From assembly GCF_009830945.1 (NCBI RefSeq), contig NZ_VWVV01000008.1, positions 124,001 through 188,000 on the forward strand: 64,000 bases of DNA, read 5' to 3'. Below are positions 16,812 to 26,664 of this stretch, in pieces. This DNA comes from Nocardiopsis sp. FR4 (GTDB lineage: Bacteria > Actinomycetota > Actinomycetes > Streptosporangiales > Streptosporangiaceae). The translations under genes were made by a program, and so were the position numbers. A model generated the notes under the pieces. It was not told where the DNA came from, searched no databases, and worked only from the letters and a program-made list of their open reading frames with translations. Positions within the stretch are counted from its first letter, which is position 1, and every line of letters starts with the position of its first letter.

Positions 16812-19364
16812 TTACGCGTCCTTGTCGGTGTCGTTGGTCTGCTGCTTGCCTTCGCGCCGTCCGCGGTCAGTCCCCTGCTGGAACGCGGACATGTTCCGGC
16901 GCAGGCGAGCCAGCCGCTCCGCGCCGCCCTGGGCGGAGGCCCCGTCCGTCGCGGGGCCGCCCAGGAGGTCGGACGTGGAGTCGGTCGCCAGCTGCGGTGC
17001 CAGGTTCTCCTGGGGACGCCGCTTGGGCAGCGGGGGACGTCCGTCCCCGGCCTCGACCACGGGGGACGGTGCGCCGTCCCCGGCCGCGGTGTCGGCGGAG
17101 GGGACCGCGCTGATGGTCGGGGTCCGGGTGGGCAGCGGGGGGCGTTCGGCGTCCTCGGTGGGGGCCGGGCCCTCGTCCCCGGTCCCGTCGCTCCGCGCGC
17201 CCTCGCGGACGGGCGGAGCCTCGGGGGAGGCGGTCCGCGGGGCGGGTTCCCCGGTCTCCCCCAGCGCGTCCCCGGCGGTCACCGAGGTCAGCACGGGCCG
17301 GGTGCCGGCGCCCGAGCCCACCGGATCGGGCGAGCGGTCGAGGATCTCGCGCACCTCCCAGACGTCCTCGCCGCCGTCCTCGGACGCGGGCAGAGAGGCG
17401 CGGTCACCGGAGATCAGCTCGTGCGGCAGCAGCACGATCGCCTGCACGCCGCCGTAGGGGGAGGGGCGCAGGTGCACGCGGATGCCGTGGCGGTGCGCCA
17501 GGTGCGAGACCACGAACAGGCCGAGGCGCATCTTCTCGTTGAGGCGCATCACGTCGAACTTGGGCGGGCTGGCCAGCAGCGCGTTCGCGGCCTCGAACTC
17601 GCTCTCGGTCATGCCGAGGCCCCGGTCCTCGATCTCGATGGTCACGCCGTTGGGCACGTCCTCACTGCTCAGACGCACGTGGGTGTGCGGCGGGGAGAAC
17701 ATCGCGGCGTTGTCGACCAGCTCGGCGACCAGGTGGATGACGTCGGCGACGGCCGGGCCGTTGAGGTGCACGCGGGCGATCCGCTCGCGCTTGACGCGGG
17801 TGTAGTCGCCGGACTCGGAGATGGCCCCGCGCAGGACGTCGATCAGCGGCATCGGGCGGTGCCAGGTCCGTCCCGGAGCCTCGCCCCCCAGGATCAGCAG
17901 GTTCTCGGCGTTGCGGCGGGACCGGGTGGCCAGGTGGTCGAGCTTGAACAGCTGGGCCAGCTGCTCGGGGTCCTCCTGCTCGCGCTCCATCTGGTCCAGC
18001 AGGCGCAGCTGCCGGTGGACCAGGGTCTGGCTGCGGTGCGCGATGTTGAGGAAGACGCGGTTGACGCCCTGGCGCAGCTCGGCCTGCTGTACGGCCTCGT
18101 CGACGGCCGCGCGCTGGGCGGTGTTGAACGCCCTGGCGACGTCGCCGATCTCGTCGTCCTCCTCCGTGAGGGAGGGCAGGGCGGTCCCGATGTCCACGCG
18201 CTCGCCCTCGTGGAGGCGGCGCATCAGGACGGGCAGGCGCTGCTCGGCCAGGTCGTTGGAGTCGTCGCGCAGGCGCAGCAGGCGCTCGGTGAGCCGCTGC
18301 GAGGATCGGCGGGCCAGCAGGAAGGCGGCGAGGATGACGACCGCGACACTGATGCTTCCTGCGGCGGCGACGAGCACGGCTTGGTTGGCCTGGGAGCGGG
18401 TCACGCTGGCGGCGTAGACGGCCTCGTCGGCGCCGATGTCGGTGAACTCGTCGAGCACGCGGTCGTAGGCCTCCGACCACTCGGCCTCGTCCACCGGCAT
18501 GGACAGGTCCTCGACCTCGCTGGGCACCAGGGTGACCGGGTCGGTGACCGTCTCGGTGGTGACCTGGCGGTCCATGATCGTTTCCTGCATCCGGGTCAGG
18601 TCGGCGTACTCCTGGCTCGCCAGGACCGCCTCCAGACGCTCCTCGTGGCCCTCGCCCGCCAGGTAGTGGCCGTTGGCCGCGAGCAGGCTCTCGTAGGACC
18701 CGACCAGCTCGGTGAACCGGCGCTGGTCCTCCACGGTGAGCTCGTCGTTGGCGAAGGCGCGCGCGATCTGGGTGTCGGTCTGCGCGAACTGGTCCACGGT
18801 GCGGAACATGTAGGTCGCGGTGAAGCCGGGGCTGATCGCCTCCCCGCTGTTGCCCTGGCGGGCCTGGCTGTCGAAACTGTCGGCGCCGTGCAGGATCAGC
18901 TCGTTGTAGTAGTCGAGGACCTCGTCGCGGGTGGCCTCGCCGGAGTCGACCGACGCGCGCAGCGCGTCGATCTGGCCGTACTGGGCGTGCAGCATCTCGA
19001 TGTGGTGGCCGCCCTCGCCGGGGGCCAGGTCGGCGAAGCCGATCAGCTCGCCGACCACTACGCCCAGGGAGCCGTCCGTGCTCTCGCGCACATCCTCCAG
19101 CCGGTGCTGCAGTTCATGGTCCTCGGGGTGCTCGAGGTAGGCGACCGTGACCGACCGCTCCTGCATCACGTCCACGAGGCCGACGGCCGCGGGCGTGACC
19201 AGGTCCTCGGTGGCCTGGGCGCGGAGGAGCTTCATGACCGCGTCACCGGTGAGGACGAAGGTGAGGACCAACCAGAGCACCACCAACGCGGTGGTGGGAA
19301 TCATGACCATTGCGCGGATGCGGGCGGTGATGCTTCGCCCGCGTCGCTGGGGTACTGACTGCAC
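16812..19364 (-). CDS. cvnA: conservon sensor histidine-kinase-like protein with nitrate-sensor-like domain
   Basis: 850 residues from the GTG behind AGGAG (longer in-frame starts exist but add only low-complexity sequence). Membrane segment at about 18-40 (IPTTALVVLWLVLTFVLTG), an extracytoplasmic helical NIT-type domain to about 320, a second segment (VLVAAAGSISVAVVILAAFL), HAMP, a helical linker with IAHRSQTLVHRQLRLLDQME, then an HATPase domain with ELVDNAAMFSPP and IEDRGLGMTESEF. The last 170 residues are Pro/Glu/Ser-rich and disordered. It heads cvnABCD. No transmitter phospho-His motif of the classic HisKA type is evident. Confidence 0.92.
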   Translation of the reverse strand: MQSVPQRRGRSITARIRAMVMIPTTALVVLWLVLTFVLTGDAVMKLLRAQATEDLVTPAAVGLVDVMQERSVTVAYLEHPEDHELQHRLEDVRESTDGSLGVVVGELIGFADLAPGEGGHHIEMLHAQYGQIDALRASVDSGEATRDEVLDYYNELILHGADSFDSQARQGNSGEAISPGFTATYMFRTVDQFAQTDTQIARAFANDELTVEDQRRFTELVGSYESLLAANGHYLAGEGHEERLEAVLASQEYADLTRMQETIMDRQVTTETVTDPVTLVPSEVEDLSMPVDEAEWSEAYDRVLDEFTDIGADEAVYAASVTRSQANQAVLVAAAGSISVAVVILAAFLLARRSSQRLTERLLRLRDDSNDLAEQRLPVLMRRLHEGERVDIGTALPSLTEEDDEIGDVARAFNTAQRAAVDEAVQQAELRQGVNRVFLNIAHRSQTLVHRQLRLLDQMEREQEDPEQLAQLFKLDHLATRSRRNAENLLILGGEAPGRTWHRPMPLIDVLRGAISESGDYTRVKRERIARVHLNGPAVADVIHLVAELVDNAAMFSPPHTHVRLSSEDVPNGVTIEIEDRGLGMTESEFEAANALLASPPKFDVMRLNEKMRLGLFVVSHLAHRHGIRVHLRPSPYGGVQAIVLLPHELISGDRASLPASEDGGEDVWEVREILDRSPDPVGSGAGTRPVLTSVTAGDALGETGEPAPRTASPEAPPVREGARSDGTGDEGPAPTEDAERPPLPTRTPTISAVPSADTAAGDGAPSPVVEAGDGRPPLPKRRPQENLAPQLATDSTSDLLGGPATDGASAQGGAERLARLRRNMSAFQQGTDRGRREGKQQTNDTDKDA

Positions 19365-19952
19365 GGTTCTCCTGTCGATCCGCGTCCGGAGTCTTGTCGG
19401 GGGCGGTGCGGGGCGGGCCGCGGTCACCGGGTGCCCGTGGCCCGGCGTTTCTCGGTCCGCCTGCGCGCGGCCTCCTGCCCCGCGGGCGGCGTCCGTCGGG
19501 GGTTCTCGACGCGGGGCGTACCGCAGGGTAACCACAAACACGGCATTTCGGCGTGGGGATCGTATCTCGCCGGTGAAACGCTGAAATATCCGGGTGGTGA
19601 AGGCAGTCTGCCACGAAAGGCGAGAATGTTCACTTCTCGGACGCGATGGTGGGTCTGTTCTCTCCGTTAACTATTGTGACAATAGGGCCAACGTCACATA
19701 GAGCGAAGAGTGTACGCAACCCCTGCTCCGGGTGTTCACCGGCCCCGGGTGCTCTCCGGGGTGAGCCGGGCGGGGAACCGGCCGGGACGCGGCCGTGGCG
19801 GGACCGGAACGGCCCCGGGGCGATGCCCGGGCGTACGGGAACGGATATCCGCGTTCGGCCCTTGCCTCCGCGTGGAGCGTACTAGCGTTGCCCACGGCGG
19901 GCGAAGCGCGCCCATGGGCGGGTGCGGCACCGCCGCGGTACGGGGGCGCGAC
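19365..19952. other. 588-bp intergenic region between divergent units
   Basis: Contains the promoter side of the conservon (minus strand) and of the small membrane genes (plus strand). It is less GC-rich near 19530-19700. Besides the palindrome at 19671-19685 I see no gene with family resemblance or a good ribosome site. Confidence 0.6.
19671..19685. promoter_or_regulatory. palindrome CTATTGTGACAATAG
   Basis: Perfect 7-bp arms around a central G in a locally AT-rich patch, about 307 bases upstream of cvnA and 268 upstream of the small membrane gene. Likely a dimer binding site for an unknown regulator. Confidence 0.45.
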
Positions 19953-20286
19953 ATGGGCCGGCTGTTCGGCGGGGGACAGGAGGCGGCGGTGGCCGCCGTT
20001 CCGCTGCTGGTGCTCACCGGAGCCGCGCTCTACCTGTGCGGGCAGTACCGTCGCTACGGGCGCCCGCACGGCTGGCCCGGTCTGCTCACCGCGGCGGCGC
20101 TGGGCACGGGGATGGGACTGGCCGCCTACGCGGTCCGGCCGCTGCCCGCGTCCGCGGACGGCCTGTGCGCGCACGCCCCGGTCCCCGCCGCGTGGGACGT
20201 TCGGTGGGCGGCCGCGCCCCTCGTCCCTCCTGGGCTGGCTGACCGCCCGCTGGGTGCCACCGCCGCCCGGCGGGGCCCGCGGCTGA
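19953..20286 (+). pseudogene. small three-segment membrane protein with apparent frameshift
   Basis: From ATG 19953 the frame gives two clear membrane segments (AAVAAVPLLVLTGAALYLCG, PGLLTAAALGTGMGLAAYAV) and then turns into Arg/Pro-rich nonsense. Dropping one C in GTCCCTC near 20222-20230 restores APLVLLGWLTARWVPPPPGG, a third segment, and a stop at 20286, 24 bases before the RDD gene. The corrected product is about 111 residues of unknown function. The frameshift may be a true mutation or a sequence error. Confidence 0.5.
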
Positions 20287-20310
20287 CCCTCTGCCGTCCC
20301 CGACCGCGCG

Positions 20311-20802
20311 GTGCCCGGCCTGGGGCGGCGGCTGACCGGAGGGCTGCTCGACCTCGGCCTGTGGTGGTTCGGCGCGGCCGCCCTCCCGGGAGCGGATGGG
20401 ATCCCCGGCGGCGGGGGCCGGACCGCCGTCCTGCTGTCCCTGGCCCTGGTCCTTGCCGTCGTCCTGCCGCGGCTGCGCCGTGACCGCCTCGCCCCGGGCG
20501 CGGCCTCGGTACGCCTGGCACTGGTCGCGACCGGGTATCCGGCCCCCGCGGCCCGCTGGCGGGTGCTGGCGCGCACCGCGCTGCTCCAGGCGCCGGTGGG
20601 CCTCCTCGTCGCCTCGGGGCGGCCCTGGCTCGCGCTCGCCGTGGCCGCGGCGCACGCCGGCACCGCGCTGGTCCGCGCCGACCGCGCGGGCCTGGCCGAC
20701 CTGGTCTGCGGCGTGCGCGTGAGCACTCGGTCCACCCTGGACGGGACTGCCCTCGCGCCTGGTCCGCTACTCCGCGCCGCGCGGGGAGGCCGTGGCCGCT
20801 AG
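20311..20802 (+). CDS. RDD-like small membrane protein
   Basis: 163 residues, GTG start. It opens with LGRRLTGGLLDLGLWWFGAA, the R-D-x pattern at the first membrane segment seen in RDD-family proteins. Further hydrophobic stretches are at about 36-50 and 90-115, and VRADRAGLADLVCGVRV near the end matches the usual RDD C-terminal signature. Family function is unknown (some are Na+/H+ antiport-related). Its end overlaps the convergent DUF3592 gene by four bases. Confidence 0.65.
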   Translation: MPGLGRRLTGGLLDLGLWWFGAAALPGADGIPGGGGRTAVLLSLALVLAVVLPRLRRDRLAPGAASVRLALVATGYPAPAARWRVLARTALLQAPVGLLVASGRPWLALAVAAAHAGTALVRADRAGLADLVCGVRVSTRSTLDGTALAPGPLLRAARGGRGR

Positions 20803-21194
20803 CGCCACTCCAGGTAGCCCAGGAACAGGCCCGTGAACACCAGGATCGCGCCCAGCGTGCCGAACAGCCCCCGCACCCAGTGCGACAGCCACGGCGCGGA
20901 CACGATCCGGGCCAGCGCGGGCCGGTCGGGGTCGTAGGCCACGGTGACGATCTCCCCGGCGCGGGAGGCGGTCCACCCCGTGTTCTCGTGCTCGGCGTGC
21001 ACCTCCTGGCCGTCCTCGGTGCGGAACTGCACGATCATGCGCGAGGCCGTGGAGGTCTCGTGGTAGCCGATGACCCGGGCCTTGGCGCGCGTCCCCCGGC
21101 GGGCCAGCCGCAGGTCCAGACGCGTGTCGCGGGCCACCACCCACAGCATGGCCGCTCCGGCCAGCAGGGGGAGCAGGGGATAGAGGTTGACCAT
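20799..21194 (-). CDS. DUF3592 membrane protein
   Basis: 131 residues. Two membrane segments (LYPLLPLLAGAAMLWVVA at the start, VRGLFGTLGAILVFTGLFLG at the end) flank a small beta-rich domain with RAKARVIGYHET, IVQFRTEDGQEVHAEHEN and VTVAYDPDRPALARI, the DUF3592 pattern. Function unknown. It lies downstream of the TetR gene on the same strand, 57 bases away. Confidence 0.82.
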   Translation of the reverse strand: MVNLYPLLPLLAGAAMLWVVARDTRLDLRLARRGTRAKARVIGYHETSTASRMIVQFRTEDGQEVHAEHENTGWTASRAGEIVTVAYDPDRPALARIVSAPWLSHWVRGLFGTLGAILVFTGLFLGYLEWR

Positions 21195-21251
21195 CGAGAG
21201 CGTCCTCTCAGGAGTTCGCGGCAGGGGGCCCGCCCCGGGGCGGGGCGGACG

Positions 21252-21887
21252 TCACGGTGGGGGCTCCGGGGCGAGGACCAGGCCGTCGGCCATACGGGTC
21301 AGGGCGGCGTGGACCTCCTCGACCGGGCGTTCGGGCTGGAGCGTGCGCCAGTCCAGGGCCACCGTCACCACCATGCCGAACAGCGCGGAACCGGCGAGGC
21401 CGGTGTCCAGGCCCGTCCGCAGCCGCCCCTCGCGGGCGAGCTCCTCCAGCAGCCCGCTGATCACCCCGATGGCCTCGGTGCGGATCTGCAGGACGGTGGC
21501 GTACCAGGCCCGGTTGGTGCGCCAGGCCTCCGCCATGAGCAGCCGCGCCAGCGCCTCGTGCTCGCCGATGAACACCACCCCGGCGCGGAGCACGGCGGCG
21601 AGCGCCGCACGCGGCGGGACCCCGGCCCCGGGCGCGGGCACCGCCTCCTTGAGGGTGTCGGCCAACCGGCTCACGCCCCACTCCATCAGCGCGGCGTACA
21701 GCTCGTCCTTGCCGCCGAAGTTGTAGTAGACGGTGCCCTTGGCCACCCCCGCGCGCTCGGCGATCTCGTCGACGGTCGTGGCGCCGTACCCCTGTTCGGA
21801 GATCAGCGTGACCGCCGCCTCGAACAGGCGGCGCCGGGTCGTGGCCCGGCGGCCGCTCACCGGCCGGCCAGGGGTGCGCGTACTCAT
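21252..21887 (-). CDS. TetR-family transcriptional regulator of the adjacent ABC exporter
   Basis: 211 residues from the second ATG (21896 is also possible). N-terminal HTH: RRRLFEAAVTLISEQGYGAT, TVDEIAERAGVAKGTVYYNF and GGKDELYAALMEW. The C-terminal ligand domain is helical (TetR_C type). It is the last gene of the ATPase-permease-TetR unit and the only intact member. The inverted repeat ACTGAC-TG-GTCAGT before the ATPase gene is its likely operator, giving autoregulation. Confidence 0.88.
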   Translation of the reverse strand: MSTRTPGRPVSGRRATTRRRLFEAAVTLISEQGYGATTVDEIAERAGVAKGTVYYNFGGKDELYAALMEWGVSRLADTLKEAVPAPGAGVPPRAALAAVLRAGVVFIGEHEALARLLMAEAWRTNRAWYATVLQIRTEAIGVISGLLEELAREGRLRTGLDTGLAGSALFGMVVTVALDWRTLQPERPVEEVHAALTRMADGLVLAPEPPP

Positions 21888-21978
21888 CCCGTCCATTGTG
21901 CCCGTGTTCACGGTGGACACGCCATGTCCGGTCCCCGCGGCCCCCTCCCGGGACCACTCCGGGGACCGGTTCGGCCGC

Positions 21979-23199
21979 TCACAGCTTCAGCGCGGGGTGC
22001 AGGGCGGACATCGTCCGCGTGCGCCTGCGCTCCACCGTCCATCAGGTCAGCAGCAGCGGGACCACCAGCCACAGGGACGTCACTCCGAACGCCGACCACA
22101 CCGGGGCCGTGTCGCCGCCGCTGATCAGGTGGCGCGGCGCGGTCACGGCCCAGCTCAGCGGTAGGAACGGGCCGACGGCCTGGAAGAAGGCCGGGCTGGT
22201 CTCGACCGGGTAGGTGCCGCCCGCCGACGTCAGCGGCACCACCCGGCCGGCCAGCGCCACCCGCCACGAGGGGACGGAGGAGACCAGGGCGCGCGCGGAC
22301 AGAGCGGGCAGCACCATGAACACCACCATCGCGCCCACCCACAGGGACAGGGGGACGAAGAAGGGGGCGAAACCGGTTCCGTAGTCGGGCGCCTCGTTGG
22401 CGACCGCGCCGTCCAGCCGGACGGGTCGGCTCATCGTCTCCGAGGCGTTCCCGCGGCCGCGGTCCGAGTAGGTGGGGATCTCGTTCGCCCCCTCGTCCAG
22501 GCCCCGGGCCAGCTCGTCGGAGCCCGAGGACAGCTCCCCCAGCCCGAGTGCAGCTCCCCGGCGCCTCCGCTGAGCTCTCCCAGTCCGGTGTCCAGGTCGC
22601 CGGCCCCCTCGGCGGCCTCCTCCGTCCGTGGATCTCGTTGAACCCGAGGAAGATCCGGTCCAGGTAGTCATCGAGCGCGGAGGCCGCCGCGGCGTCGCGG
22701 ACCACGCGGAACGCGCTTCCGGCCAGCTGGCGGACGACGAAGCCGTTGGAGCCGTCGTAGCGCGCCCGCAGGGTCGCCGGTGCCGGGGACTCGTGGTCGC
22801 GGGCGGGCGAGGCCAGGTCGGCGCTGAAGTCGGCGGGGATGGTCAGCGAGACGTAGTAGGTGCCGTCGCGGACCCCGCGCGCCGCCTCCTCCGCGCTGAC
22901 CGGGTGCCAGTCGAGGCCGCCGCGCTCCAGGGGCGTGTCGGTCAGCTCCGCCCCGGCGTTGACCTCACGGTCCTCGACCGTGACCGGCCGGTCCTCGTTG
23001 ACCAGGGCGACGGGCAGCCGCTCCAGTCCGCCGAACGGGTCCCAGAACGACCACAGGTACATGCCCGAGTACAGCAGGGGGATGAGCAGGACGCGAGCAG
23101 CGCGGCGGCGGGCAGCGGTGAGCGGAGGAAGGAGCGCGCCGTCAACAGGCCCAGCCGCGGGACGGCGAGGGGGCGGCGGACGCGTCTACGCCGGGCCAC
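21979..23199 (-). pseudogene. YhgE/Pip-family ABC-2 permease, decayed
   Basis: Pieces in three frames make one protein: PLAVPRLGLLTARSFLRSPL, then LLIPLLYSGMYLWSFWDPFG with LPVALVNEDRPV, then a Gly/Leu repeat zone (LGELSSGSDELARGLDEG), then VPLSLWVGAMVVFMVLPALS and the family ending ALHPALKL. Single missing bases are inferred near 23090, 22627 and 22540. TGA at 22042-22044 interrupts LLLT-WTVERRR where Trp is expected. Even when corrected it is about 407 residues, against 600-700 usual, mainly because the repeat zone is short. Its start overlaps the ATPase end. Confidence 0.75.
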
Positions 23200-23921
23200 G
23201 GCCGCCCTCCTCCCCGTCTCGGAGGGTGCGCGGACCGGCCCCGGAGGCGCGGCCGGACGGTTCCTGGCGCAGGGGGAGCGGACCCTGGGTGTCGTGGTCG
23301 GCGCACCCGCCCAGGGCGCCGGCGTCGGCGCAGGTGGCGATCACGGTCATACCGTCGTTCGCGCCAGCCGTTTGAGGGTGCGCCACAGCTCGGTCTGGTG
23401 CTCGGGGGACAGGCCGCCGTCCACGTCGTCCACGGCCAGGAGGCGGGGTTCGGCCAGCGGCGCCAGGGCCACGACCAGTCGGCGGCGTTCGAGCATGGAC
23501 AGCTTCCGGACCGGGGCTGTGCGGTCGAGGCCGTCGAGCCCGGCGGCGGCCAGGGCCTCGTCGGCCAGGCTCCGCGCGGCGGGGCGCATCCGCAGCAGCA
23601 GGCCCTCGGAGAGGTGTTCGCGCACCCGGAGCCTCTCGTCCAGCGGGTTGACCCCGTCCATCAGCCCGAGCGCGCTGATCCGGCGGACCCGCCGGGAGTA
23701 CCGGGGCAGCGCGTGGCCGTCCACGTGCAGGGTTCCGCCGGAGGGGCGCATCCGGCCGGTCAGGGTCAGCAGCAGGGCGCTGCGCCCGCCCCGGAGTCGG
23801 CCTGGAAGACGGTGAGCGTGCCCGCGCGGGCGGTGAAACCGACCCCCGTGTACACGGGGCCCTCGCGCGTGGTGAGCTCGACGCCCTCGGCGCGGACACG
23901 GGCTCCTGCGGCCCGTAGCAT
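23186..23921 (-). pseudogene. ABC transporter ATP-binding protein, frameshifted
   Basis: Start ATG 23921 behind GGAGGGG. The first frame ends inside Walker A (DSGAG...), and one added G restores DSGAGRSALLLTLTGRM. The next frame carries ISALGLMDGVNPLDERL, a signature-like KLSMLERRRLVVALAPL and Walker B LLAVDDVDGG. A second missing base near 23360 is needed to reach NDGMTVIATCADAGALGG and the stop at 23186. With both repairs it gives about 245 residues, near normal for the ATPase partner of YhgE/Pip exporters. As written it cannot make a working ATPase. Confidence 0.75.
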
Positions 23922-23943
23922 TCCCGTTCCCCTCCATTTTTGA

Positions 23944-23957
23944 ACTGACTGGTCAGT
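23944..23957. promoter_or_regulatory. TetR operator ACTGACTGGTCAGT
   Basis: Perfect 6-bp arms with a 2-bp spacer, 23 bases upstream of the ATPase ATG, so it overlaps the leader or promoter. Sites of this form are common for TetR repressors of YhgE/Pip exporters. The TetR at 21252 is the likely partner. Confidence 0.6.
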
Positions 23958-24136
23958 GCAAAAGTGTGCTCCCACCGTACTCCGCCGGTCCGCCGGGTCC
24001 GGGCGCCGGGGGCTGTGGGGTGCCGCACAGCGCGCGGTGGCCGGAGCCGGGAGGGGGGACGGGCCGACCGGGGTAGGGGAGGGGCCGGATGCGGTTGGAT
24101 GGGCATCCGGCGCGTCGGACGAACGGGAGGATCAGG

Positions 24137-24934
24137 GTGTCGGAGATCTCTGAACGGGTCGCACGGGTTCTGGACGACCCCGACAACTGGCCGGACGACC
24201 CCAGGGAAGCCGTCGCGCTCCAGCGGCGCCTGGCCGACCGGGTGCGCCAGGAGCCGCTTGACCCGGACGCGGTGCGGCTGGTGGCCGGGCTGGACGTCAG
24301 CTACGCCACGGACAACACGGCGCTCTCCGCGGCGGCCGTGGTCATGGACGTGCGGACCCTGGAGGTGGTGGAGACCGCGGCCATCTCCTCCGAGCCGTCC
24401 TTCCCCTACATCTCGGGGCTCTTCGGGTTCCGCGAGGCCCCGCCGGTGCTGGAGGCCCTGGGGCGGCTGAAGGTGACCCCCGACGTGTACCTGTGCGACG
24501 GCTTCGGGCTGGCGCACCCCCGGCGGTTTGGCGTGGCCTCCCACCTGGGCGTGCTCCTGGACCTGCCGGTGGTGGGCTCGGCCAAGTCGGTGCTCTACGG
24601 CAGGCACAGCGTGCCGGGGAACGAGCGGGGGTCCTGGACGCCGATGGTCGCCGGGCGTTCGGAGGTGGTGCCCGACTCCTTCGCGCTCGCGGAGTCGGGG
24701 GCCGAGGTGATCGGACGCGTGCTGCGCACCCGCGCGGGCGTCAAGCCGGTCTACGTGTCCGTCGGCCACCGGGTGGACCTGGAGGGCGCCGCCGAGCTGG
24801 TGCTGCGGATGTCGCCCAGGTACCGGGTCCCCGAGCCGGTCCGGCACGCGGATCGGCTGTGCGGTGAGCACCGCAAGGCGGTACTCGCCCGGAAGCGGGC
24901 CCCGGAGGGCGGCGGCGCGGAGCCCGTGTCCTGA
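24137..24934 (+). CDS. nfi: endonuclease V (deoxyinosine 3' endonuclease)
   Basis: 265 residues from the GTG behind GGGAGG (an ATG at 24089 adds 16 residues). Endonuclease V repairs deaminated adenine by cutting near inosine. Seen: VAGLDVSYATDNTALSAAAV with the catalytic Asp, SFPYISGLFGFREAPPVLEAL, VYLCDGFGLAHPRRFGVASH with the second acidic residue, and DLPVVGSAKSVLYG. It diverges from the ABC exporter and converges with guaB1 over a strong hairpin. Confidence 0.92.
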   Translation: MSEISERVARVLDDPDNWPDDPREAVALQRRLADRVRQEPLDPDAVRLVAGLDVSYATDNTALSAAAVVMDVRTLEVVETAAISSEPSFPYISGLFGFREAPPVLEALGRLKVTPDVYLCDGFGLAHPRRFGVASHLGVLLDLPVVGSAKSVLYGRHSVPGNERGSWTPMVAGRSEVVPDSFALAESGAEVIGRVLRTRAGVKPVYVSVGHRVDLEGAAELVLRMSPRYRVPEPVRHADRLCGEHRKAVLARKRAPEGGGAEPVS

Positions 24935-24957
24935 GGTTTCCGGGACGTGCCGGAGCA

Positions 24958-24986
24958 CCGGGCCGCCCCCGTCGGAGGCGGCCCGG
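24958..24986. terminator. bidirectional hairpin between nfi and guaB1
   Basis: 10-bp perfect stem CCGGGCCGCC / GGCGGCCCGG with a 9-base loop, placed between two converging stop codons. Confidence 0.7.
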
Positions 24987-24990
24987 GGTC

Positions 24991-26514
<1,524 letters not shown>

Positions 26515-26664
26515 TCAAGTATGCCGTCAACGATTAGGTCGGACGCCCGCCGATCTGGCATGATGACTCGACCTTCGCCGACACAGCCCTCTCCCTGCCC
26601 CTGTCAGCGCCTCGTCGAGCGCCGGGGCCCCTTGTGGGGGAGCGGGCACTCCTGGAGAACCCGC

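Noticed and set aside
17421-19358. 645-residue plus-strand frame opposite cvnA
   Set aside because: Val/Gln/Asp-rich mirror of a well-supported kinase gene; no motif or ribosome site.
21208-21957. 249-residue minus-strand frame over the TetR gene
   Set aside because: Shadow of the TetR frame; the HTH motif is in the other frame.
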